A stretch of DNA of 64,000 nt from Bacillota bacterium (GCA_021768705.1 JAETUG010000005.1:37226-101225); one strand, 5' to 3'; counted from the first letter of the stretch, positions 18,711 through 31,913 are shown. Numbers and translations: made by a program. The notes: generated by a model not told the origin, from the letters alone.

Positions 18711-19916
18711 TTATTCGTATCGAAGGGCTTCCACAGGGTCTTTCCGTGCGGCCTTTCTGGCAGGATAAAGCCCAAAGCCAAGTCCAACCACAGCGGAAAA
18801 AGCCACCGCCAGCCCAACCACTGAGGGCTTCACCACTGCCCCTACGCCAAAGGCCATACCGGCTATGGATACCACAGAAAAGCCCAATGCGGTGCCAATG
18901 ATGCCGCCTGCCGCAGAAATCGCCGCCGCTTCAATCAAAAATTGAATCAGGATATCCTTCGTCTGGGCACCCAACGCTTTTCGAATCCCGATCTCTCTGG
19001 TTCGCTCCGTTACGGAAACCAGCATGATGTTCATAATACCGATACCCCCTACCAAAAGGGAAATGGCGGCGATTGCGCCTACTACCAAAGAGAGAGAGCC
19101 GAGCATACTGTCGATCGCATTCATTTCTTCCATGGCTGAGCTGCCCATAATATTATTGATATCACAGTTCTTCATTCTTGCTACCAGAGCCTTCACCCGA
19201 TCCATGGTCTGCGCCATATCTGCTTCCGTATTCACACAGAAATACAGATCCCAACTGCTGCTGTCCTCGTCCCGTAAAACGCTTTCCGGCACATACGCTG
19301 TCCGCATCCCGCCGCCGCCCAAAAGCTTCATCAGGGCAGAATCCGTGTTTTCATAAACACCGATCACCATCAGTTCCTCTGTCTCCTTTTCGATGGTCAC
19401 TTTCACGATTCGCCCGACTACGTTTTCGGTACCGAAGATTTCTAATGCTGTATCCTTATCCAACACAACATATTTCTTCTTTTCCCGAATATCTCTGTCA
19501 TTCAGCATTCGTCCGTAAATGATTGTCGGGTCCTTTACCGCCGTAGGGTTTTCCGCCAATCCACTCAGAATCAGCTTCTCTTTCTTCCGTCCGGCTATCA
19601 TTTCTGTCTGTTCCGATGATTGAAAGCCCACATAGGTCAGATCATCCCCCAACGCTTCCTTCACTCTGTCTGCTTCTTCTCTGGTAAACAGTTCATTTTC
19701 TGTATAGTAGCCGTCCTCTGTAATGATATAGAGATAGGCCAGTCCTGTCCCTACATTCTCATATTCCTGGGCAAACATACTCCGCATGGTATCCCCCAGA
19801 GAAACGATAGCGATAACAGAGCTGATGCCGATGATCATACCCAGCATCGTCAGGAAGGAACGCATTTTATTGGCACGAATAGAGCCCAGTGCCAGCTTGA
19901 TGTTTTCAAATATCAT
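18711..19916 (-). CDS. MacB/FtsX-type ABC transporter permease
   Basis: 401 residues. It starts with a cytoplasmic lead (NIKLALGSIRANKMRSFLTM), then a first membrane helix (LGMIIGISSVIAIVSLG), a large extracellular MacB_PCD domain (~50-270) and three C-terminal helices (LVVGAIAAISLLVGGIGIMN; SAAGGIIGTALGFSVVSIAG; VVGLAVAFSAVVGLGFGLYP) ending in PARKAARKDPVEALRYE. This is the standard FtsX topology. It works with the ATPase and adaptor upstream; in Firmicutes such sets export peptides or confer resistance to antimicrobial peptides. Substrate unknown. Confidence 0.92.
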   Translation of the reverse strand: MIFENIKLALGSIRANKMRSFLTMLGMIIGISSVIAIVSLGDTMRSMFAQEYENVGTGLAYLYIITEDGYYTENELFTREEADRVKEALGDDLTYVGFQSSEQTEMIAGRKKEKLILSGLAENPTAVKDPTIIYGRMLNDRDIREKKKYVVLDKDTALEIFGTENVVGRIVKVTIEKETEELMVIGVYENTDSALMKLLGGGGMRTAYVPESVLRDEDSSSWDLYFCVNTEADMAQTMDRVKALVARMKNCDINNIMGSSAMEEMNAIDSMLGSLSLVVGAIAAISLLVGGIGIMNIMLVSVTERTREIGIRKALGAQTKDILIQFLIEAAAISAAGGIIGTALGFSVVSIAGMAFGVGAVVKPSVVGLAVAFSAVVGLGFGLYPARKAARKDPVEALRYE

Positions 19917-20608
19917 CCTTCCTTCACCACCTTCGTATCGCTGATGATCTGTCCATCCTGAAAACGGACGATTCGTTTCGTATATTGGGCAATGTCCTCC
20001 TCATGGGTAACCACAATGACCGTTGCCCCTTCTTCGTTCAGCTTTGTGAAAAATTCCATAATCTCATGGGATGCCCTTGTGTCCAGATTCCCGGTCGGCT
20101 CATCCGCCAGCAGGATTGCAGGGTCATTTGCCAAGGCACGGGCAATGGCTACCCTCTGCTTTTGCCCACCGGAAAGCTCGTTGGGCATGTGGTGGATACG
20201 TTCCCCCAGGCCTACCTTCGTCAGCAGAGCCTCCGCCTTTTGTTTCCGCTTCTCGCCCTTCATGCCTGCGTAAATCATGGGAATCTCCACATTTTTCAAT
20301 GCAGAGGTACGGGGGATCAGCTGGAATGCCTGAAAAACGAAGCCGATCTTTTTATTGCGGATGCGGGAAAGCTCATTTTCCCCCTGGTCCTCAATGCTGA
20401 TGCCATCCAAAAGATAGGTCCCTTCAAACTGCCGGTCCATACATCCTAAAATATTCATCAGCGTAGATTTACCGGAACCGGATTGTCCCATGATGGCGAC
20501 ATATTCTCCCTCCGTGATGGTCAGGTTCACATCCCTGAGGGCGTGTACCTGCACCGCCCCCGTGTCGTAGGTTTTATGTAAATGTTCGATCTTGATGATC
20601 TCCTTCAT
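19913..20608 (-). CDS. MacB/LolD-type ABC transporter ATPase
   Basis: 231 residues with all ABC motifs: Walker A GQSGSGKST (~39-47), Q-loop, signature LSGGQKQRVAIARAL (~142-156), Walker B ILLADEPTGNLD and the switch His in VIVVTHEED. The stop overlaps the permease start as ATGA, and it starts 13 bases after the adaptor stop, so the three genes form one operon: adaptor, ATPase, permease. Confidence 0.95.
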   Translation of the reverse strand: MKEIIKIEHLHKTYDTGAVQVHALRDVNLTITEGEYVAIMGQSGSGKSTLMNILGCMDRQFEGTYLLDGISIEDQGENELSRIRNKKIGFVFQAFQLIPRTSALKNVEIPMIYAGMKGEKRKQKAEALLTKVGLGERIHHMPNELSGGQKQRVAIARALANDPAILLADEPTGNLDTRASHEIMEFFTKLNEEGATVIVVTHEEDIAQYTKRIVRFQDGQIISDTKVVKEG

Positions 20609-20621
20609 ATCCCATCACCCC

Positions 20622-21803
20622 TTACTGCGGTACGACTGCCATACCTTCAGTCAAGGCAAGGCTGGGATTCATTACAATGGTCTGTCCTTCCTTCAGTTCG
20701 CCGCCTTTGATCTCCACATACAGGTCTGTTTCCAGTCCCAGTTCCACAGGCACGATATGAATGGTGTTGTCCGCATTGACTACATAAACCACTGTACTGC
20801 CGTCCTCCAGTTCGCCTACGGCTTCATAGGGCACCGTCAATGCCTGTTCCGCTTTGGCAATGTGAATGGTGGCTTTGGCAGTAATGCCGGCAATCAGCTT
20901 TTCATTTTTCTCCGTCACGGAAACATACACAGGAATGACTCTTTCCGATGTGGTACCGTCCTTCAATTCCCCTGTAGGAGAAATGCGGATAACTTCCCCC
21001 TGCACGCTTTCGCCGTTCAAAATATCCGCCGTAATATCTACCTTTTGCCCCACGACGATCTTGGCAATATCATTTTCGCTGACCATGACCTTCATTTGCA
21101 GATTATCCACGTTTTCGATGACGAACATGGGCTTATCATCCTCTGTTTCATCGGCAAACCGCCCTACCTTTGTATTCACACGGGTCACTGTCCCATCGAT
21201 CATACTGCGGATCTGACAATCGCCCATGGTGCTGGCTTGTATACTGATCTCCTGATTGGTATTGGCTAGGGTCTGCTTTTCTACGGCAGAAAGCACAGCC
21301 TTACCGTTTTCCGCAGGGATGGCATCCAGCTTTTCTTTTGCATCATCCAGTTCCGCTTGACTGGCCGCCCCGATATCAAACAGCATTTTGGTATCATCAT
21401 AAGCCTTTTTTGCGTTATCATATTCTACCTGTCTGTCCCGCAGGGTTTCTGCCTGCTGCTTCTGCAATAGGGTCAGGCTGCCTTTTTTCAGGGACATCTC
21501 CTGGGAAAGGTCTGTGCTGTCCAGCACCGCCAGCAGCTGACCTTTCTTCACTCGGTCGCCTTCCTTTACCAAAAGCTCCTTCACCTCATAATGAAGACGG
21601 GAAACTACCTCTGTGCTTTCCGTTCCTTCCAGCACTGCCTTCAGTTTTAATGTCTCCTCCAAATCCTGTTTTTCCGCCAAAGCAGTACTGACCATTTCCC
21701 CTGCAGGCTGGTTATCCCCTCCCAAAGCCAACTTGAGCCCTGCCACAACGACCGCTGCCGCCGCCACAGCAATCACGATCTTTTTCTTTTTTGTCAACTT
21801 CAT
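20622..21803 (-). CDS. HlyD/MacA-type efflux adaptor protein
   Basis: 393 residues. One N-terminal helix (KIVIAVAAAAVVVAGLKLAL) anchors it. A split biotinyl-lipoyl domain (VVSRLHYEVKELLVKEGDRV...GQLLAVLDSTD and CQIRSMIDGTVTRVNTKVGR) flanks a coiled-coil hairpin (~100-180). A beta-barrel domain and membrane-proximal domain (TVPYEAVGELEDGSTVVYVV) follow. In Gram-positives this type joins a MacB-like pair and binds substrate outside the membrane. First gene of its operon; start has AGGAGGTATCAACCT. Confidence 0.92.
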   Translation of the reverse strand: MKLTKKKKIVIAVAAAAVVVAGLKLALGGDNQPAGEMVSTALAEKQDLEETLKLKAVLEGTESTEVVSRLHYEVKELLVKEGDRVKKGQLLAVLDSTDLSQEMSLKKGSLTLLQKQQAETLRDRQVEYDNAKKAYDDTKMLFDIGAASQAELDDAKEKLDAIPAENGKAVLSAVEKQTLANTNQEISIQASTMGDCQIRSMIDGTVTRVNTKVGRFADETEDDKPMFVIENVDNLQMKVMVSENDIAKIVVGQKVDITADILNGESVQGEVIRISPTGELKDGTTSERVIPVYVSVTEKNEKLIAGITAKATIHIAKAEQALTVPYEAVGELEDGSTVVYVVNADNTIHIVPVELGLETDLYVEIKGGELKEGQTIVMNPSLALTEGMAVVPQ

Positions 21804-21954
21804 AGGTTGATACCTCCTCTTCTATTTTCCATAGGGCTATTATACGGATAAAATTGGAAGAACAGCGATAACCTTTCTTAATATTATTTTAATTTTTTTC
21901 AATATTTTTTGTTCTCGGTTGTATGAACCTGCAAACAAAATCCTCAAAAAATGA

Positions 21955-21982
21955 TTGACAAAATTTTTTTGGATGTTATAAT
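21955..21982 (+). promoter_or_regulatory. Consensus sigma-A promoter of the met operon
   Basis: TTGACA, 16-base spacer and TATAAT: perfect hexamers. Transcription should begin near 21989, at the front of the T-box leader. A small hairpin (GTGGAAG / CTTCCAC, 22000-22022) is the first structure in the RNA. Confidence 0.85.
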
Positions 21983-21988
21983 AATCCC

Positions 21989-22450
21989 CAATACGGTGGA
22001 AGCAGAGGATTCTTCCACTCCTATAAATAAATATGGAAAGGCTATGACGAAGAGGGCTGAGTGCCTGCGTTTTCAGAGAGTCGGTGGTCGCTGCGAACCG
22101 ATAACAAATGTACTCAACAGCCTATGGCTTCTGAGCCGGAGGTTCGAAAGTGTGAAACTAGAGCCAAGCGGATGTATACAAGTGGATATATCGGATGCTT
22201 GCATACGAATATACCCACTTGCATACATCCATTTGGCGAAAGCCATCATTTGAAAAACACGAAGTGTTTTTCAAATGTCTTGGCTCTTAAAAATAGTTTC
22301 CCACCGGTAGGCTCCTCCCGTGATTGCTGCGTAAAGGCATAGGGCTTGCTGGAGCCCGAAGAGGTGGCATATTTCAGATATGCAATTTGAGTGGTACCGC
22401 GGTTATGATTAGCCGTCTCAAAGGATTTCTTTGAGGCGGCTTTCTTTATT
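21989..22450 (+). promoter_or_regulatory. Methionine T-box leader riboswitch
   Basis: Stem I carries the conserved CAGAGAGTCGGTGGTCGCTG-CGAACCG apical element (22074-22100). The specifier region reads CAA-ATG-TACTC, so the codon at 22108-22110 is ATG, methionine. The T-box antiterminator core is GAGTGGTACCGCGG near 22390-22403, and the terminator is GCCGTCTCAAAG / CTTTGAGGCGGC with TTTCTTTATTTT. Uncharged tRNA-Met should stabilise the antiterminator and switch on metY-metA. Between Stem I and the T-box sits an unusual three-way junction domain (22161-22286), described under findings. Confidence 0.9.
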
Positions 22451-22489
22451 TTCATTTTAAAAATAATATGATCCAAGGAGGAATTTAAC

Positions 22490-23779
22490 ATGAGTGATTA
22501 TCGTATCGAAACAAAATGCGTACAGGGCGGCTATACTCCCGGCAACGGCGAACCCAGACAGATCCCCATCATCCAGAGCACAACATTCAAATACAGCACC
22601 AGTGAAGATATGGGCAAACTGTTCGATCTGGAAGCAGATGGCTATTTCTACTCCAGACTGCAGAACCCCACCTGCGACCATGTAGCCGCAAAGATCTGCG
22701 CATTGGAAGGCGGCACTGCCGCTATGCTGACTTCTTCCGGCCAGGCGGCAAATTTCTATGCCGTATTCAATATCGTGAATTGCGGTGACCACGTGGTTTC
22801 CTCTTCCACCATCTACGGCGGTACATACAACCTGTTTGCCGTAACCATGAAGAAAATGGGGATCGATTTCACCTTCGTTGCTCCCGACTGCTCCGATGAA
22901 GAACTGGCAGCGGCTTTCAAGCCCAATACAAAGGCAGTATTCGGCGAAAGCATCGCCAACCCTTCCCTGACTGTGTTGGATATCGAACGTTTCGCCAAAG
23001 CAGCCCACGAACATGGCGTTCCCCTTATCGTGGATAACACCTTCGCAACACCCATCAACTGCCGTCCCTTCCAATGGGGCGCAGATATCGTGACCCACTC
23101 CACCACAAAATATATGGATGGTCACGGTGCTGCTGTTGGCGGCTGTATCGTAGACAGCGGCAACTTCGACTGGATGGCGCATGCGGATAAATTCCCCGGT
23201 CTGTGTACCCCCGACGATAGCTACCACGGCATCACATACGCAGAAAAATTCGGCAAAGAAGGCGCATTCATCACAAAAGCAACGGCACAGCTGATGCGTG
23301 ATTTTGGTTCCACTCCTTCTCCCCAGTCCGCATTTCTGCTGAATCTTGGTCTGGAAAGCCTGCATGTCCGTGTCCCCCGTCACTGCGAAAACGGTCTGGC
23401 TGTAGCAAAATACCTGAAAGCCCACGATCAGATTGCATGGGTGACATACCCCGGTCTGGAAGGGGACAAATATTATGAAGTGGCGCAGAAATATATGCCC
23501 AACGGCACCTGCGGCGTTGTCAGCTTCGGCGTAAAGGGCGGCAGAAAGGCTGCGGAAGCCTTCATGGGCCACCTGAAAACAGCAGCCATTGAAACCCACG
23601 TTGCCGATGCCCGCACCTGCTGTCTGCATCCTGCAAGCTCTACCCACAGACAGATGAACGACGCAGAATTGGCCGCTGCCGGCGTTCCCGGCGATATGGT
23701 TCGTCTCTCCTGCGGTCTGGAAAGCGCAGAGGATCTGATCGAGGATATCGCACAGGCTTTGGAAGCCATCAAAGAATAA
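22490..23779 (+). CDS. metY: O-acetylhomoserine aminocarboxypropyltransferase (sulfhydrylase)
   Basis: 429 residues of the Cys/Met-metabolism PLP family. It makes homocysteine (or methionine from methanethiol) from O-acetylhomoserine and sulfide. PLP-site blocks: ALEGGTAAMLTSSGQAANFY, STIYGGTYNLF, VDNTFATPINCRP and the Schiff-base lysine in THSTTKYMDGHG. The C-terminal CLHPASSTHRQMND and RLSCGLES complete the fold. The start has AAGGAGGAATTTAAC 39 bases after the T-box terminator. It lies 26 bases before metA, so both are under the same Met T-box. Confidence 0.95.
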   Translation: MSDYRIETKCVQGGYTPGNGEPRQIPIIQSTTFKYSTSEDMGKLFDLEADGYFYSRLQNPTCDHVAAKICALEGGTAAMLTSSGQAANFYAVFNIVNCGDHVVSSSTIYGGTYNLFAVTMKKMGIDFTFVAPDCSDEELAAAFKPNTKAVFGESIANPSLTVLDIERFAKAAHEHGVPLIVDNTFATPINCRPFQWGADIVTHSTTKYMDGHGAAVGGCIVDSGNFDWMAHADKFPGLCTPDDSYHGITYAEKFGKEGAFITKATAQLMRDFGSTPSPQSAFLLNLGLESLHVRVPRHCENGLAVAKYLKAHDQIAWVTYPGLEGDKYYEVAQKYMPNGTCGVVSFGVKGGRKAAEAFMGHLKTAAIETHVADARTCCLHPASSTHRQMNDAELAAAGVPGDMVRLSCGLESAEDLIEDIAQALEAIKE

Positions 23780-23805
23780 ACATGTTACGAAAGTGGTGAA
23801 AGAAA

Positions 23806-24723
23806 ATGCCCATTAAAATACCCAATGAATTACCCGCAGCCAAGGTGCTGACCGATGAGAATATTTTTATCATGACGGAATTCCGTGCCATCACGCAGGA
23901 TATCCGCCCCCTGAAAATCCTTCTGCTGAACCTGATGCCCACAAAGATCGATACGGAAACGCAGCTTTCCCGTCTGCTGGGCAATACCGCCCTGCAGATC
24001 GAACTGGAATTGATCCATACCAAAAGCCATGAATCCAAAAACACCCCTGAAGATCATCTGCTGTCCTTTTATAAAACCTTTGATGAAGTGAAAGACCAAA
24101 ACTGGGATGGTTTGATCATTACCGGCGCCCCTGTGGAGCAGATGGAATTTGAAGAAGTAGAGTATTGGGACGAACTGGTAGAGATCATGGAATGGAGCAA
24201 GACCCATGTCCACAGCACCTTCCATATCTGCTGGGGTGCCCAGGCCGGTCTGTATTATCATTATGGTATCCAGAAACACATGATGGAAGAAAAGCTGTTT
24301 GGCGTATTTCCTCATAAGCTGGATAAAAAGAAATCTATCCTCTTCCGTGGCTCCGATGATGTCTTCTATGTGCCCCATTCCAGACACACAACCGTATTGA
24401 GAGAGGATATCGAAAAGGACCCCCGTCTGAAGATCATCGCTTCTTCCGAGGAAGCAGGCGTTTATGCCATCCATAACGACGGCGGCAGCCAAATCTTTAT
24501 TATGGGACATTCCGAATATGACCCCCACACACTGGAAAAGGAATATCTGCGGGATAAAAACGCCGGCCTGCCCATCGAGGTGCCGAAAAACTACTACCCC
24601 AATGATGATGATACCCAAGACCCTCTGGTCACATGGAGGGCTCATGCCAACCTGTTGTATTCCAACTGGCTGAACTACTTCGTTTACCAGACCACACCCT
24701 ACGATATCACACAGATCAAATAA
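23806..24723 (+). CDS. metA: Homoserine O-acetyltransferase, MetA family
   Basis: 305 residues. The catalytic Cys142 ([11 protein letters not shown]), Lys47 (NLMPTK) and the His of FIMGHSEYD are present. Residue 111 is Glu (GAPVEQMEF), the position that in characterised MetA enzymes favours acetyl-CoA over succinyl-CoA. Acetyl transfer fits the adjacent O-acetylhomoserine-using MetY, so I call it acetyltransferase even though many databases label the family succinyltransferase. It shares the T-box transcript and ends at a strong terminator. Confidence 0.93.
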   Translation: MPIKIPNELPAAKVLTDENIFIMTEFRAITQDIRPLKILLLNLMPTKIDTETQLSRLLGNTALQIELELIHTKSHESKNTPEDHLLSFYKTFDEVKDQNWDGLIITGAPVEQMEFEEVEYWDELVEIMEWSKTHVHSTFHICWGAQAGLYYHYGIQKHMMEEKLFGVFPHKLDKKKSILFRGSDDVFYVPHSRHTTVLREDIEKDPRLKIIASSEEAGVYAIHNDGGSQIFIMGHSEYDPHTLEKEYLRDKNAGLPIEVPKNYYPNDDDTQDPLVTWRAHANLLYSNWLNYFVYQTTPYDITQIK

Positions 24724-24750
24724 AAAAAGAGTCCATTGGACTCTTTTTTT
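24722..24750. terminator. Bidirectional terminator after metA and barstar
   Basis: AAAAAAAGAGTCC-ATT-GGACTCTTTTTTT, near-perfect and with U-runs on both strands. It overlaps the ends of both convergent genes. Confidence 0.88.
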
Positions 24751-25000
24751 ATTTGATTTCCAAAATAATATTCTCTGCATCACGGAATACCCGTAAGAGG
24801 TTATCGCCGTATTTTCCCAAAGCCGCTTTCATTTCATCCGTATGCTGAAAGTCTACTTCCATTGCGCCGCCCTCCGTCAGGCAATCGAACAGCGCATCCA
24901 GATTTTTCCCATAATACTCAGGGAAACCAAAGACTTCTTTCAGATATGCGTGGGCTTCCTCCTTAGAAGTCATCCTGTTTCCATCTAAAACGATCTTCAT
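24749..25000 (-). CDS. Barstar-family ribonuclease inhibitor
   Basis: 83 residues. MKIVLDGNRMTSKEEAHAYL, FGFPEYYGKNLDALFDCLTE and the acidic stretch AMEVDFQHTDEM are barstar features; the YYGKNLDAL helix is the RNase-binding face. It is cytoplasmic, without a signal peptide. It starts 12 bases after the barnase-like gene and is the expected immunity partner. The stop lies in the shared terminator. Confidence 0.93.
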   Translation of the reverse strand: MKIVLDGNRMTSKEEAHAYLKEVFGFPEYYGKNLDALFDCLTEGGAMEVDFQHTDEMKAALGKYGDNLLRVFRDAENIILEIK

Positions 25001-25012
25001 GGCAAACCCCCA

Positions 25013-25462
25013 TCAATACAGTTGTTCAAAGCTTTCGTAATGGTCGGCGGTATAATAGATATCGCCATCCTGAGAATATACGATACGCTCACCGCCGCGG
25101 TAGCCGCCTTCATAGTTTACGTCACATTCGTGATAAGTGTCCTCTTCCGGAAGAATGCCTTCATAATTGCCGAATGTATCGCCGCCAATGCTCATGCCTT
25201 CTGCCACTTCCCAAAGGTTGCCCTTCTTATTATCCCAGCCCAGAGCCTGCGCCTCTTTTTTGGTAATAAAATTATCGGGCAGATCGCCGTAAGTATGCAG
25301 ATACAGTGCCACATCCTCCGGTGTGGTATAACTGCCGTTTTCCTCAATGGTGCAGGTTTCCGCCTGGCTTTCGCCGCCTTGCTCTGCTGCGCAGCCGCTG
25401 CTGAACAAACTCATGCAAAGCATCAGCATCGCCATCAAAAGGGCTGTCCATTTTTTTTTCAT
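25013..25462 (-). CDS. Secreted barnase-type guanyl-preferring ribonuclease
   Basis: 149 residues. The N-terminal signal (KKKWTALLMAMLMLCMSLFSSGC) ends in a weak lipobox-like SSGC, so it may be lipid-anchored or simply secreted. The mature domain matches barnase: VALYLHTYGDLPDNFITKKE, ALGWDNKKGNLWEVAEG, IGGDTFGNYEG. Catalytic residues corresponding to Glu73 (HECDVNY), Arg83/Arg87 (GGYRGGERIVY) and His102 (TADHYESF) are all kept, so it should be active. Good AAGGAGGAATACGAT start. It cotranscribes with barstar. Confidence 0.92.
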   Translation of the reverse strand: MKKKWTALLMAMLMLCMSLFSSGCAAEQGGESQAETCTIEENGSYTTPEDVALYLHTYGDLPDNFITKKEAQALGWDNKKGNLWEVAEGMSIGGDTFGNYEGILPEEDTYHECDVNYEGGYRGGERIVYSQDGDIYYTADHYESFEQLY

Positions 25463-25530
25463 ATCGTATTCCTCCTTTTTCTTTGTTTCATCCTAACAGA
25501 AAGCAGCTCTATTTTCTACCTCTTTCTCAT

Positions 25531-25561
25531 AAAAAATAGCGGAACCCGCAGGTTCCGCCAT
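25531..25561 (-). terminator. Intrinsic terminator of the pyruvate:ferredoxin oxidoreductase gene
   Basis: Minus strand GGCGGAACC-TGC-GGGTTCCGC then TATTTTTT, about 50 bases after the stop. Confidence 0.87.
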
Positions 25562-25609
25562 TCTTTATGGGCTAACGCCCTATTCTTTTATTTGAAAATC
25601 CGCAAAGAA

Positions 25610-29764
<4,155 letters not shown>

Positions 29765-29799
29765 ATAAAAAAGAGAGCGAATGATCCATTCTCGCTCTC
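29765..29799 (-). terminator. Intrinsic terminator
   Basis: Minus strand GAGAGCGA-11-base loop-TCGCTCTC then TTTTTTATA, 20 bases after the DUF3298-like gene. Confidence 0.83.
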
Positions 29800-29819
29800 T
29801 CTCCATTCTTTTTTCAATT

Positions 29820-30839
29820 TCATTTCTGGAACAATTCCTGATAGGCAGCCTTCCAGACAAGCGGTTTGCCTTCTGTTGTCCAATAATGCAATTCCAGACC
29901 GCCTTCGTTGCTGCCCTTCAGCAGCACCAGACCGCCTTCGGAAGTCAGGAAAAATTGCTCTGCCGTCCAATCTTCTCCTGCAGAGATTTCCACTTCTTTC
30001 AAAGATGCTTCGTCCAGCATATCTGCCAGCGTCACGGTTTTCTGCCCCAACAGATCGATATTTTCCGCAACCTTTACAGAAATGCCATCTTCCGAGCCTT
30101 CCCACCAAAAGGACAGGAAATCCTTGGTACACATACCCGTCTGCACAGTCAGCCGCAGCTTGCCGCTCTGTTCTTTTGCCGCCAGATATGTTTCTACATA
30201 AGCCTGCATTTTTTCCATCATGCTTTTATTCAGGTTCTTCTCGAAATTGCTGTCATTCAGACCAACGATGACAGGCACTTCCACCTGATAGCTTCTGCCA
30301 TCCGTTTCACCGGAAATTTCCTTCACCGCCAGCAAAGGCACCGTATTGTCCTTCGTCTGCAGGGTCACCTGTCTGGTCTCTCGGTTGAATGCCACTTTCC
30401 CTGTGTAGTATGCAGAGATCAGCTTTTCATCAGCATACAAGCAGCCATTGATCATTTCTACTCCCTGTGGCAGTGTCACTTCATAGCCATTCAACACTGC
30501 ATTTTTTTCGCCGGGCTGCACCGCCAAGGTTCTGCCACGAAAGGAAACCTCTGCGGCTCTGGTTTCTGTATCCCATTTTACAGAACCGCCCAGACCTTCC
30601 ATTACATTTCGCAGGGGCAGCAGCAGCGTATCCGTATCATCAAAATAGATCGGCGTATTTTCCATATTTTCCAGTGTCTTGATACCATCTTCCGAAAGTT
30701 CCGTTTCCTGCTCTACAGGTACCTCGGGAACTTCTATTTCTATTTCGTTGGGGCTTGTCAGGCTGATGGCGATACCGATAGCACCTGCCAGCAGGGCAGC
30801 CCCTGCGATCGTTATGACCGATACTTTTTTAAATGTCAT
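29820..30839 (-). CDS. Membrane-anchored envelope protein with copper-amine-oxidase N-like domain and RsiV/DUF3298-like domain
   Basis: 339 residues. One N-terminal membrane helix (VSVITIAGAALLAGAIGIAI) and an acidic linker precede a copper_amine_oxidase_N-type module (~60-165: TLLLPLRNVMEGLGGSVKWD, AVLNGYEVTLPQGVEMINGC, YADEKLISAYY). The C-terminal half (~175-339) resembles the DUF3298/PdaC-like domain of anti-sigma factors such as RsiV (VEVPVIVGLNDSNFEKNLNK, TVTLADMLDE). Such modules bind the cell wall or ligands outside the membrane; it has no cytoplasmic anti-sigma segment and no sigma gene beside it. It sits 81 bases downstream of the L,D-transpeptidase gene, which carries the same module type. 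Confidence 0.7.
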   Translation of the reverse strand: MTFKKVSVITIAGAALLAGAIGIAISLTSPNEIEIEVPEVPVEQETELSEDGIKTLENMENTPIYFDDTDTLLLPLRNVMEGLGGSVKWDTETRAAEVSFRGRTLAVQPGEKNAVLNGYEVTLPQGVEMINGCLYADEKLISAYYTGKVAFNRETRQVTLQTKDNTVPLLAVKEISGETDGRSYQVEVPVIVGLNDSNFEKNLNKSMMEKMQAYVETYLAAKEQSGKLRLTVQTGMCTKDFLSFWWEGSEDGISVKVAENIDLLGQKTVTLADMLDEASLKEVEISAGEDWTAEQFFLTSEGGLVLLKGSNEGGLELHYWTTEGKPLVWKAAYQELFQK

Positions 30840-30920
30840 TTTTTTCCCTCTTTCTGTCTTAATTCAGAAAACATACCATACTACAGGGCAAATTGCAATC
30901 TTTCTACAAAAAATCAGCCA

Positions 30921-31913
30921 TTATTCCCCAAACAGAGAAGCGATCTGGGTGGGGAGAGACACTGCATCCTGAACCAAAGGCGCACGGCTGACAGTGATCG
31001 TATTTCCGCCATAGGAAATCCCGATTTCCTGGGTATCATTGTTCCAGGTCATCTCCGCACCAACCATTGTTGTCAGATCCCTCATTTTATAATATATGGT
31101 ACCCTCTTTCACACGGCAGGAAAGCTGGTGTTCTGTTCCTTCATAAAACACTTTTATTTCATCATCAACGACTTGTCCTCCCGTTTCCGACAGACCCAAT
31201 GCCACACCCAAATGGGAGAATATTTTCTTGCCATCCTCCGCTGTCAGGTAATAGGTATTGTTTTCATGGTATGCCTTCACAATGCTGCCCAGAAAAGAAG
31301 GCTGTACTGCCATTTCCCGCAGTTCACCCTTTCTCCAGGGGTTGGCAGGATCAGGGTCTGTAGGGTCCCAGCCACGGCGTTGCACATCGGCGGTATTGAT
31401 CTTCTTCACAGGTGCAGGCTGCAAAGGTTCTTTCACATTCCCACGATACATTTTCACAGTGGTGCCAATGGGGCAGTTATCATAGATCCATTTTACATCC
31501 TTCACACACAGACGGATACAGCCTGCGGAAGCAGACGACCCCAATTTGTTATATTCATCATATTCCAGTGTAGTCTTGTCCTTTTCCAGATAAGGCACAG
31601 AATGGAACAGATAATGTCCGGTGATGCGTGTGGCATACTGTCCCCATACATCCCCAAACAAGGCTCTCCATTCATACTTTTCAATGGTTTGAAAGGTGCC
31701 CTCTGGTGTAGATTCCCCACCGCTGCAATAAAATGCCTTGATGGGCACCGTATAATTCCCGGCTTCATCCTTTTCATAAACTGTCACGATGCTGTCTGTC
31801 AGGTTTACTGTTATGTAATAAGGATGCTCTTGCTTTTCCGCCGCCATTGCTGTCCCTGCAAAACAAAACAGCATCAGGCAGAAAAGCAGAGCCCCAAAAA
31901 TCCGTTGTTTCAT
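30921..31913 (-). CDS. L,D-transpeptidase (YkuD) with C-terminal copper-amine-oxidase-like module
   Basis: 331 residues from the ATG at 31911-31913; the track ATG two codons earlier overlaps the GGAG site. A signal peptide (MKQRIFGALLFCLMLFCFAGTAMA) is followed by the YkuD domain (~30-165) with ITGHYLFHS and the catalytic Cys in SSASAGCIRLC. The usual SHGC reads SAGC here, a variant seen in active family members. The C-terminal ~90 residues are a copper_amine_oxidase_N-like fold (VALGLSETGGQ, YYKMRDLTTMVGAEMTWN). It should form 3-3 peptidoglycan cross-links or attach proteins to the wall. Confidence 0.88.
   Translation of the reverse strand: MKQRIFGALLFCLMLFCFAGTAMAAEKQEHPYYITVNLTDSIVTVYEKDEAGNYTVPIKAFYCSGGESTPEGTFQTIEKYEWRALFGDVWGQYATRITGHYLFHSVPYLEKDKTTLEYDEYNKLGSSASAGCIRLCVKDVKWIYDNCPIGTTVKMYRGNVKEPLQPAPVKKINTADVQRRGWDPTDPDPANPWRKGELREMAVQPSFLGSIVKAYHENNTYYLTAEDGKKIFSHLGVALGLSETGGQVVDDEIKVFYEGTEHQLSCRVKEGTIYYKMRDLTTMVGAEMTWNNDTQEIGISYGGNTITVSRAPLVQDAVSLPTQIASLFGE

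Noticed and set aside
22246-22491. 81-residue minus-strand ORF in the met leader
   Set aside because: Lies over the T-box hairpins and antiterminator; its frame is explained by the RNA structure.
22457-23647. 396-residue minus-strand ORF
   Set aside because: Shadow of metY; Cys/Gly/Phe-rich and without ribosome site.
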